From the NCBI GenBank assembly GCA_021736615.1, contig JAIPFN010000047.1, forward strand, positions 1 through 6,418: DNA of 6,418 nt. Direction: 5' to 3'. Positions within the stretch are counted from its first letter, which is position 1. Each line of letters begins with the position of its first letter. The DNA comes from Phycisphaerae bacterium. Lineage in GTDB: Bacteria; Planctomycetota; Phycisphaerae; Sedimentisphaerales; Anaerohalosphaeraceae. The position numbers and the translations under genes were made by a program. This document shows positions 1 to 6,200 of this stretch, in pieces. Below the pieces are notes generated by a model. That model worked only from the letters and a program-made list of their open reading frames with translations, was not told the DNA's origin and made no database searches.

Positions 1-494
1 ATATGATCGGGCTGGAAGAGGTCCTGCCGGAAGTTACGCTTGCCGAGATCGGTAATCATATCTCGCTGACCGAACAGAACGCTACCAGCGCAGAGAGAGA
101 GCTTAAGAATGTTCTCGTGCTCGAACTGTTCAGTGAGAGGATCGGTGAGGAGATTGACTGTGTGGTTTCTGGTTTAATGGGATTTGGTATTTTTGTTCAG
201 TGCATAAAGTATGGGGTCGAAGGGATGATTGAGCTTGCCGACCTTGGACTTGACGAATGGAAATATGACAGGCGAAAACAGGCGATTGTCGGTTTAAATT
301 CGGGTAAGAGCGTTCACCTTGGAAACGAGATGAAGGTCAGGATACTTTCGGTGAATGTCCCGGCAAGACAGTTGAGCCTTGGGCTTTCCAAGCCGCTTGT
401 GTCTACGCGAGAAGAGTATGGCAAAGGCGGTAAAGGATCCGGTAAAGGCAGAGGGAAAAATAAAGGGTTCAGAAGCAAAAAACGAAGAAGATAG
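1..494 (+). CDS. rnr: Ribonuclease R, C-terminal fragment (5' end lies outside the window)
   Basis: This is the end of an RNase R-type 3'-to-5' exoribonuclease, the RNB-family enzyme that degrades structured RNA in the cytoplasm. The frame is open to the left edge, so the ATG at position 3 is an internal Met, not a start. Counting from that Met, residues about 16-45 match the last part of the RNB catalytic domain (IGNHISLTEQNATSAERELK, like the IGEH-S-TER-A--AEREL stretch of RNase R). Residues about 47-128 form an S1 RNA-binding domain (IGEEIDCVVSGLMGFGIFVQ through VNVPARQLSLGL). The last 28 residues are a Lys/Gly/Arg-rich basic tail ending KKRRR, as is common in this family and probably RNA-binding. 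The catalytic aspartates of the RNB domain lie upstream and cannot be checked. The gene ends with TAG. RNase II is the alternative, but the S1 sequence and the basic tail favour RNase R. Confidence 0.9.
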   Translation, partial: MIGLEEVLPEVTLAEIGNHISLTEQNATSAERELKNVLVLELFSERIGEEIDCVVSGLMGFGIFVQCIKYGVEGMIELADLGLDEWKYDRRKQAIVGLNSGKSVHLGNEMKVRILSVNVPARQLSLGLSKPLVSTREEYGKGGKGSGKGRGKNKGFRSKKRRR

Positions 495-496
495 TT

Positions 497-519
497 CAAA
501 CTGACCTGCGGCCAGTTTG
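497..519 (+). terminator. Weak hairpin just after rnr
   Basis: A perfect 7-bp inverted repeat, CAAACTG at 497-503 and CAGTTTG at 513-519, encloses a 9-base loop and begins two bases after the rnr stop codon. It is followed by AT-rich DNA (GAATTTATTATTG) but not by a clean T run. It may therefore be a weak intrinsic terminator or an mRNA 3'-end stabiliser. The stem is symmetric and could also act at the end of the convergent minus-strand transcript, although there is no T tract on that side. Confidence 0.45.
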
Positions 520-526
520 GAATTTA

Positions 527-554
527 TTATTGATTATTGATTATTGATTATTAC
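527..554. repeat. Tandem TTATTGA heptamer repeat
   Basis: Three perfect head-to-tail copies of TTATTGA (527-533, 534-540, 541-547) are followed by a degenerate fourth copy, TTATTAC (548-554). The array lies between the convergent rnr and FecR-N-like genes and touches the stop codon of the latter. A related stretch follows the PPIase gene near 2746-2764. Confidence 0.8.
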
Positions 555-898
555 TAGTTTGTGGTGAGTAATAGTTCTTCTGTTATCTTATTTTGCTTTT
601 TGCTGTAGATCGAGCTGAGCATTGCTGACAGCTGGTTGAATTCGATGTAATATCTCAATGCGTTTTCATCGGTAGAGAGCCATTTTCCCAGCCTTGATAC
701 ATATCTTTGTTCAAGTAATCCGTCCTGCATTTTTAATATCATCACGCCGAGACGCTGAGATTCTAAATCCTGTCGACTAGTTTTTGCAGGCTTGACCCCG
801 AAGCTATGAGATTGGCAAGCGTCGGTCTTATTTCGGCCCACGGCAGAATTAATTATTGCAGTTAACTTATCGATCTGGTCTTTAAAATGGCTACTCAT
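554..898 (-). CDS. Small orphan protein with a FecR/anti-sigma N-terminal-like helical domain
   Basis: A predicted 114-residue soluble protein. Its C-terminal half (from LGVMILKMQDGLL through WLSTDENALRYYIEFNQLSAML) has the helical pattern seen at the N-terminus of planctomycetal FecR-like and anti-sigma proteins: a DG-L turn, an RL--WL helix, then D--A--YY-EF-QL-A-L. In those proteins the domain sits in the cytoplasm before a membrane helix and a FecR or LamG region. Here the protein stops soon after the domain, with no membrane segment and no zinc-binding HxxxCxxC motif, so it is either a stand-alone partner or the remnant of a longer gene. The first 50 residues are polar and unrecognised. 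The frame also extends upstream to a TTG at 922. ATG at 898 is preferred, though neither start has a good ribosome binding site. No sigma factor gene is visible nearby. The family assignment is pattern-based and moderate. Confidence 0.55.
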   Translation of the reverse strand: MSSHFKDQIDKLTAIINSAVGRNKTDACQSHSFGVKPAKTSRQDLESQRLGVMILKMQDGLLEQRYVSRLGKWLSTDENALRYYIEFNQLSAMLSSIYSKKQNKITEELLLTTN

Positions 899-930
899 CA
901 AATAACTTTCTATTACTGGCAAATTTTAAA

Positions 931-957
931 CAGCGTGGGCACGGCCCACCCTACGGC
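931..957. repeat. Dispersed-type GC-rich palindromic element
   Basis: GTGGGC (935-940) and GCCCAC (944-949) form a perfect 6-bp inverted repeat around ACG, followed by CCTACGGC. On the other strand it reads GTAGGGTGGGCCGTGCCCAC. It is far more GC-rich than the surrounding DNA. Similar GTAGGGTGGGC...GCCCAC sequences are, from general knowledge, scattered between genes in many bacterial genomes. It lies just upstream of the minus-strand FecR-N-like gene and downstream of the thioesterase gene, in a 163-base gap (899-1061) where I see no other feature. Confidence 0.6.
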
Positions 958-1061
958 CTGAAGCAATTACAGTTCCGGACTCCCTTTATATACGAAGAAG
1001 CCAGATGTTCATCGGTTATTTTGCAAAAAAACATTAAAACGATGGAACTATGCGTGTTTTC

Positions 1062-1475
1062 TTACTCTGTGTACATGAATTCCGGGATTCTCTGGGGTTT
1101 TCCATTTTTGTCGACGCATGCCAGTATGCTGGAGCCTTCCGCGAGCAAAATTTTTGTTTTTGCGTCTTTCAGCTGGTATGTGTGTTCTACTCGGGCGGCG
1201 GTAACTTTTGAGGCTGTTGTTGTCAGGTCGAGTTTTTCATCATACAGGGCCGGGCGGCGGTATTTTACAGAAAGGTCGGCGACGACGAAGTAGATGCCGG
1301 CTTGCTCGAGTTTTTTGTATGCGACACCATTTTCCCGAAGAAGTTCTGTTCTTCCCATCTCAAACCAGATAGGATAGACGGTGTGGTGAACGACACCGGC
1401 CTGGTCGGTTTCGCAATATCTTGGTATGATCGTTATTGTGTGGTCTTTTATGGTTGTTTTTTCCGGGAAATCCAT
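1062..1475 (-). CDS. YbgC/FadM-type acyl-CoA thioesterase (hotdog fold)
   Basis: A 137-residue cytoplasmic protein, the usual length for a single hotdog-fold thioesterase of the YbgC/FadM/4-hydroxybenzoyl-CoA thioesterase group, which hydrolyses acyl-CoA thioesters. The signature is clear: R19-Y20-C21-E22-T23-D24-Q25-A26-G27-V28-V29-H30 matches the family pattern with the catalytic Asp (D24), followed by Y34 and F38-E39-M40-G41-R42-T43-E44-L45-L46 on the central hotdog helix. The C-terminal half (VKYRRPALYDEKLDL, then LAEGSSILACVDKNGKPQRIP) supplies the remaining beta strands and the typical end. The ATG at 1475 is supported by an AGGA Shine-Dalgarno sequence ending five or six bases upstream. 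A TATAAT-like -10 (minus strand of 1502-1507) lies about 27 bases upstream without a good -35. The gene appears monocistronic and divergent from the PPIase. The substrate cannot be told from sequence; without tol-pal genes alongside, a specific ybgC role is not claimed. Confidence 0.88.
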   Translation of the reverse strand: MDFPEKTTIKDHTITIIPRYCETDQAGVVHHTVYPIWFEMGRTELLRENGVAYKKLEQAGIYFVVADLSVKYRRPALYDEKLDLTTTASKVTAARVEHTYQLKDAKTKILLAEGSSILACVDKNGKPQRIPEFMYTE

Positions 1476-1524
1476 TATTATTCCTGCAAATTGCGTTGTT
1501 TATTATAAAAAAATATTAAATTAT

Positions 1525-1554
1525 TCGACCTTTAGCGGCATTTATGAGTATAAT
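1525..1554 (+). promoter_or_regulatory. Candidate sigma-70-type promoter for the PPIase gene
   Basis: TCGACC at 1525-1530 (four of six matches to TTGACA) is separated by 18 bases from a perfect TATAAT at 1549-1554. It would give a leader of about 130 bases before the PPIase start codon. It lies in the divergent intergenic region (1476-1693), where I see nothing else definite. The -10 is good but the -35 is weak, and AT-rich DNA yields such matches by chance. Confidence 0.35.
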
Positions 1555-1693
1555 CAGTAATAATTCAGAGAATGTGCGCCCTATTGCCGAAGTATACCAA
1601 AAAGAATGTATATTGTCTATTGATTAATGCATAACGACAAGAATCAAGGTGTTTTCGGTCAGTTTGAATTGATAACTTATTGAGGTTTGTTTA

Positions 1694-2734
1694 ATGAGAT
1701 TTTTTGGTTTTAGTTCTATTTTTGCCGGTTTTATTGTTTGTTTGTTTATCAGCGGTACCGCAGACGCCGCAGGCAGGTACAGTCGCAATCCTGTGCTTGT
1801 AACGGTAAACGGGGTTGAGATTACCGAAGAACAGGTCGATAGAGTACTGGAAAAAGATCTTCAGCTGGCGGTGAAGACCCTTGGACAGCCGCCTTCTTAT
1901 GCTATGCGGCATAATATGACTCTGCGCGTAATCGACAGCCTTATGGAAAAGATCGTGATAGGTGAACGTATCAGGGATAAGAGGATCATGGTCACCCTCG
2001 ATGAGGTTATTAAAGAGATCACCAGAATCGCCAGGATAAATGGTATGTCTGTTCAGGAATTCTACAATAAGGCATATTCGACTCAAAATTCAACGCCGAC
2101 CGACGTGAAAGATCAAATTGCGATGGCTTTGCGGTTTGACAAACTTATCGAGAAGGAATACCCCAAGGGGTTTCAGGTAAGCGATCGTGATGCCATGACC
2201 TACTATAACAATAACTTGAAAGAACAGTTTACCAAACCAAAGCGGGTCAAAGCAAGCCATATTATGATCAAGTATCCCAAAACCGATAAGGCAAGCAAAA
2301 CTGATGTGAAATACGCTATGGGCAAAATTGTCTTGATGGCCAAAAAGGGTGCAGACTTTGGAAAACTTGCAAGAAAATATTCACAAGATAAGAAAACTAA
2401 TGCAAAAGGTGGTGATCTGGGGTTCTTTACTTATGATATGATGCCGGAGGAAATCGCAAAAATAGCATTTTCTTTTAGGGTCGGCGAGATAAGCGATCCG
2501 ATAGAAATGCCCTACGGATGCCATGTGATCAAAGTCTTTGAGGTTGATCCGGGCGGACCGGTCAACTTTGATAAGGTCAAAGATGAGATCAAAACCTGGA
2601 TCAGCGATGACCTTAAGGCAAAACAAGCTGCAAAATATATCCAGGAACAAATGGCTAACGCAAAAATCACGTGGGCAAGCGGTAAACGTCCTGAACCGAT
2701 ACCAATTGAGCAACCCGATTCATACTTACCATAG
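1694..2734 (+). CDS. Exported parvulin-type peptidyl-prolyl cis-trans isomerase (SurA/PrsA-like)
   Basis: A 346-residue predicted envelope protein that would catalyse prolyl cis-trans isomerisation and act as a folding chaperone for exported proteins. Residues 1-25 form a Sec signal peptide: R2, a hydrophobic core (about residues 6-20), and A23-D24-A25 as a likely signal peptidase I site. Cys16 is in the hydrophobic core and is not a lipobox. Residues about 34-160 form a helical SurA_N-like chaperone region starting VLVTVNGVEITEEQVDRVL. Residues about 184-283 form the rotamase domain: VKASHIMIKY with H189, FGKLARKYSQD (222-232), GGDLGFF (239-245), FRVGEISDPI, and YGCHVIKV with H277. A helical segment and a Pro-rich end (RPEPIPIEQPDSYLP) follow. 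There is one parvulin domain, as in PrsA, rather than the two of E. coli SurA. The ATG is supported by GAGG at 1682-1685 with an 8-base gap. The gene is monocistronic, ending at a strong terminator. Confidence 0.92.
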   Translation: MRFFGFSSIFAGFIVCLFISGTADAAGRYSRNPVLVTVNGVEITEEQVDRVLEKDLQLAVKTLGQPPSYAMRHNMTLRVIDSLMEKIVIGERIRDKRIMVTLDEVIKEITRIARINGMSVQEFYNKAYSTQNSTPTDVKDQIAMALRFDKLIEKEYPKGFQVSDRDAMTYYNNNLKEQFTKPKRVKASHIMIKYPKTDKASKTDVKYAMGKIVLMAKKGADFGKLARKYSQDKKTNAKGGDLGFFTYDMMPEEIAKIAFSFRVGEISDPIEMPYGCHVIKVFEVDPGGPVNFDKVKDEIKTWISDDLKAKQAAKYIQEQMANAKITWASGKRPEPIPIEQPDSYLP

Positions 2735-2745
2735 GCCAACTTGAA

Positions 2746-2764
2746 ATTGATTATTGATTATTTA
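2746..2764. repeat. Degenerate copy of the TTATTGA repeat
   Basis: A partial unit ATTGA (2746-2750), a perfect TTATTGA (2751-2757) and a degenerate TTATTTA (2758-2764) lie 12 bases after the PPIase stop codon and just before its terminator. More TTATTG/AATTATTGA-like text follows to 2782. It has the same unit and the same position relative to a plus-strand gene end as the array at 527-554. Confidence 0.6.
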
Positions 2765-2780
2765 TTATTGTGTAATTATT

Positions 2781-2810
2781 GAGTCGCATTTTTTTGCGGC
2801 TCTTTTTTTT
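2781..2810 (+). terminator. Strong intrinsic terminator of the PPIase gene
   Basis: GAGTCGCA (2781-2788) pairs with TGCGGCTC (2795-2802), an 8-bp stem with one G-T wobble. The loop is TTTTTT (2789-2794) and a run of eight T follows directly (2803-2810). This is a textbook Rho-independent terminator 47 bases after the PPIase stop codon. It separates that gene from nrdJ and argues against an operon. Confidence 0.92.
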
Positions 2811-3100
2811 GCGATTTCCGGGCTTTATTTTCATTGCAAAATGCCAAAAGCCATTGGTAGTAAATTTCCCGAATATCAAGATCGCACCTGCAAAACCTGC
2901 TCCCAATTTACCTATTTTAAAGACCCCCGAAACAGTCCTATAAGACCTTTGATTTTTTGCATGACTGTTAGGAAAAAAAAATTAATCTCATTACTCCAAG
3001 CTACATAAGGATTAATGAAAAAACTAAACGATTTCACGTTTTTTTTTGAGATTTCTACTTGAAGATTTATGAACGGTCATTATTATGTCGTAGGTAATAT
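2811..3100. other. Gene-free upstream leader region of nrdJ with small hairpins
   Basis: About 290 bases without a convincing gene. The only sizeable open frame on the plus strand starts inside the preceding repeat and runs through the terminator, so it is not credible. A 9-bp stem with one mismatch forms between 2988-2997 (TCATTA, TCC) and 3009-3018 (GGA, TAATGA) with an 11-base loop. A 5-bp stem, AAACG 3026-3030 with CGTTT 3037-3041, runs directly into a T tract to 3047. AATCTCA (2984-2990) is also complementary to TGAGATT (3047-3053), so alternative pairings are possible. These could belong to a small RNA or a 5' leader, or be chance in AT-rich DNA. No cobalamin-riboswitch core was recognised. 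Confidence 0.35.
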
Positions 3101-3101
3101 G

Positions 3102-3117
3102 TACCAACATCTAGTTA
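3102..3117 (+). promoter_or_regulatory. Putative upstream NrdR box
   Basis: The 16-base site TACCAACATCTAGTTA matches 9 of 16 positions of the NrdR-box consensus (aCaCwAtATaTwGtgt). It keeps the symmetric C (3105), A (3107), A/T centre (3109/3110), T (3112) and G (3114). On its own it is a weak match. Its centre is exactly 31 bp upstream of the stronger site at 3133-3148, the known tandem spacing of NrdR operators, and that is the main reason for calling it. Confidence 0.45.
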
Positions 3118-3132
3118 GTTCATTCCATAGCT

Positions 3133-3148
3133 TGACTATATGTAGTGC
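3133..3148 (+). promoter_or_regulatory. Putative downstream NrdR box, upstream of nrdJ
   Basis: The site TGACTATATGTAGTGC matches 12 of 16 positions of the NrdR-box consensus. Its core ACTATATGTAGT (3135-3146) is a palindrome with one mismatched pair. It lies 64 bases before the nrdJ start codon. NrdR is a Zn/ATP-cone repressor that senses the dATP/ATP balance and controls ribonucleotide reductase genes in most bacteria. An operator here would couple nrdJ transcription to nucleotide supply. The site overlaps a TTGACT (3132-3137) that could be a -35 element, though I cannot find a properly spaced -10. The nrdR gene itself is not in the window. Confidence 0.6.
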
Positions 3149-3200
3149 TTTTAGAGAACAGGCCAGATAAGCCGTTTTGACAAATTTAAACCTTTATATA

Positions 3201-3205
3201 GGGAG
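3201..3205 (+). promoter_or_regulatory. Shine-Dalgarno sequence fixing the nrdJ start
   Basis: GGGAG at 3201-3205 lies seven bases before the ATG at 3213. This fixes the start there and not at the in-frame TTG at 3177, which has no Shine-Dalgarno sequence and would only add 12 unconserved residues. Confidence 0.85.
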
Positions 3206-3212
3206 ATATACG

Positions 3213-6200
3213 ATGTCCGAGGATAGGAAATCCGAAATAATTGAAAATGCGCCTGTAAACAACAAATTGCAGGAATGGGTCAGTCCATCCTCACCCCAAA
3301 AACCCACTGTTAATCCCGAAAAACTCACTGTTAATAGAAGTTTTTCCGACGCATCCGTCCACCCTTTCGACCAGATCGAGTGGGAAAAACGCGAAGCAAA
3401 AATAGCCGACGACGACGGCACGGTGATTTTCGAACAAAAAGACATAGAAGTGCCCGCTTTCTGGAGCCAATTAGCCACAAAAGTTGTCGTCAGCAAGTAC
3501 TTCTACGGTGACGCATCAGCCGGCGAACGTGAGTCCTCGGTTAAGCAGCTGGTCCACCGCGTGTGCCGCACAATCGCCGATTGGGGCAAAGCCGACGGGT
3601 ATTTCGCAACCGACGAAGACGCCGAAAACTTCTACGGCGACCTGACCTGGCTGTGCGTAAACCAGTACGGCGCGTTCAACTCGCCGGTATGGTTCAACGT
3701 GGGCCTGCACAATATATACGGCGTCGAAGGCGACAAGCACAATTTCCACTGGAGTAACGAAGCCGGTGAAGCGGTACCGAGCGAAAACAGCTACCAAAAC
3801 CCTCAGGCATCGGCATGCTTTATCCAGTCTGTCGAAGACTCTATGGATGACATCATGCGGCTGTGCAAGAGCGAAGCTATGCTCTTTAAACTAGGCAGCG
3901 GTACAGGGACAGACCTTTCTACACTTCGCAGCAGCCGTGAGAAACTCTCCGGCGGCGGCAAACCGTCCGGGCCCTTGAGCTTTATGCGGGTCTTCGACCA
4001 GATCGCAGGTGTCATCAAGTCCGGCGGTAAAACCCGTCGTGCCGCTAAGATGCAGTCGCTGAGAATCGACCATCCGGATATCAAGGAATTTATCAGCTGC
4101 AAGACCGAAGAAGAGAAAAAGGCGTGGGCCCTTATCGATCAGGGTTACGGCGGCGACCTTAACAACGAAGCTTACGGCAGTGTAATGTTCCAGAACGCTA
4201 ACCTTTCGGTCCGTGTTGTCGACGAGTTTATGGAAGCTGTCAAGAACGATAAGATGTGGGCAACCAAAGCAGTTACTACCGGCGAAACTATGGAAGTTTA
4301 TCCGGCTCGCGAGCTTATGGATCTTATGGCCGAAGGCACTCGCATCTGCGGCGATCCGGGAATGCAGTATCACTCGACTATTAATAAGTGGCACACTTGT
4401 CCGAAGTCCGGTCCGATCAATGCGTCTAACCCATGCAGCGAGTATATGTTCCTGGACAACTCGGCGTGCAACCTGGCGTCGCTTAACCTTATGAAGTTCC
4501 GCAACGAAGACGGTACTTTCGATGTTGAAAGTTTCCAGAAAGCGATCCGCATTTTCATTATCGCTCAGGACATTCTCGTCGACAGCGGCAGCTACCCGGA
4601 AAAGAACGTCACCGAAAATAGTCACAAATATCGTCCGCTGGGCCTGGGTTACGCTAACCTTGGCAGCTTGATGATGAGTCTTTCTTTGCCGTATGATTCC
4701 GACGAAGCAAGGGCGTGGGCCGGTGCTGTTACGGCGGTTCTTACGGGTACGGCTTATTGCGTAAGTTCGGAGATGGCTGTGGCGAAGGGCACGTTCGATG
4801 AGTTCGAGTTCAATAAGAATGACATGCTGAGAGTTATCGGGATGCATCGCGAAGAAGCACAAAATATCAACGCTGTATACTGTCCGGATTACCTGCTCAA
4901 CGCGGCGAAGGATGTGTGGGACGCGGCGTTCGATGAGGGTAATAAGCATGGGTTCCGCAATGCACAGACTACGGTGCTTGCTCCTACGGGGACTATCGGG
5001 TTTATGATGGACTGCGATACTACGGGCGTTGAGCCGGACATCGCATTGGTTAAATATAAAATGCTCGCAGGCGGCGGGATGCTTAAGATCGTTAACCGTA
5101 CAGTCCCGATGGCTCTTGAGCGTCTTGGTTACAGCGCAGATGACATTAGGGCAATCTGTGACAGTATCGATGCTGATGATACTATCGAAACGGCTGCGAA
5201 ATTGCGGGAAGAGCACCTGGCAGTATTTGATTGTGCGTTTAAGCCGGTTAACGGCAAGCGGCATATTCGATGGCAGGCACATTTGAAGATGATGGCGGCG
5301 GTTCAGCCGTTCCTTTCCGGGGCGATCAGCAAGACGATCAATATGCCTAAGGAAAGCACGACCGAAGAGATAACCAAGGCATATATGGAAGGCTGGGAGC
5401 TGGGCTTAAAGGCCGTTGCTATGTATCGCGACGGGTCCAAGCGGATTCAACCGGTTAACCTTGAAAAACAGAAGGATAAAGAAGCTAAGACCACGATGAC
5501 AGAGGCTCCGAAGGCACGTCCGTTCAGGCGGCGGCTTAATGAGACGCGTAACAGCCTTACGCATAAGTTCTCTGTCGCAGGACACGAAGGATATTTGACG
5601 GTGGGGCTATACGATGACGGCCAGCCTGGTGAGTTGTTTATCACTATGGCCAAGGAGGGCAGCACCGTCGGCGGTTTGATGGATGTGATCGGGACGTGCG
5701 TTTCGATGTCGCTGCAGTACGGAGTGCCGCTGATCACGCTGGTCGATAAGTTCAGGCATGCACGGTTTGAGCCTGCTGGGATGACGGCTAATAAGCAGAT
5801 ACCTTTTGCCAAGAGCTTAATCGATTATATCTTCTGCTGGATGGGATGCCAGTTCATCAGCGGCTATGCCGAAAAGAATACGCCGCAGCGGGCGACGAAA
5901 CCTGAGAATAAGAATTCGACGACGGCTAAAGAGCTTGTAGAGCGGACGAAAGATTTAGCTAAAAAGATCGATGAGGTTAAAGCGATCCAGAGCAAGACGG
6001 CCGAGAAGAAAGAAGATACACCGGCGGCTAAGTTTGCTAAAGAGATCAAGGAGAAACCACAGACAGGCGACAGGTTCGGCGAAGCGACTGCCGACAGAGC
6101 GGTTGCAATGGTGACAGCGGCAGTGACCGGTAAAGACGGCACACAAAAACAAGCCGAAACAATGCACCAGTTCAACGAACAGTTCTCGCACTTCCAGGAC

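Noticed and set aside
1021..1508. Plus-strand open frames at 1021-1293 and 1302-1508
   Set aside because: They are antisense shadows of the well-supported thioesterase gene and have no recognisable features.
1691..2086. Minus-strand open frame of 131 codons opposite the start of the PPIase gene
   Set aside because: It lies opposite the signal peptide and N-terminal chaperone region of a confident PPIase and shows no domain or start signal.
2754..3008. Open frame of 84 codons on the plus strand after the PPIase gene, containing a CKTC motif
   Set aside because: It starts inside the TTATTGA repeat and runs through the strong terminator. It has no ribosome binding site, no recognisable domain, and a composition typical of AT-rich spacer.
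3177..3200. TTGACA at 3177-3182 followed by TATATA at 3195-3200 as an nrdJ promoter
   Set aside because: The spacing is only 12 bases, too short for a sigma-70 promoter, and no good -10 lies 16-18 bases downstream. A start here would also leave almost no leader before the ribosome binding site.
3177..3212. Upstream TTG start adding 12 residues to NrdJ
   Set aside because: No Shine-Dalgarno sequence precedes it. The ATG at 3213 has GGGAG at a 7-base gap.
2811..3212. Adenosylcobalamin riboswitch upstream of the B12-dependent reductase
   Set aside because: I looked for the conserved B12-box and GCCACTG-type core and did not find them. Such switches usually control B12-independent reductases or B12 synthesis and transport, not nrdJ.
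3891..5282. Long minus-strand open frame of 463 codons opposite nrdJ
   Set aside because: The plus strand here unmistakably encodes the NrdJ catalytic core. The antisense frame has no recognisable domain and is explained by codon bias of the real gene.
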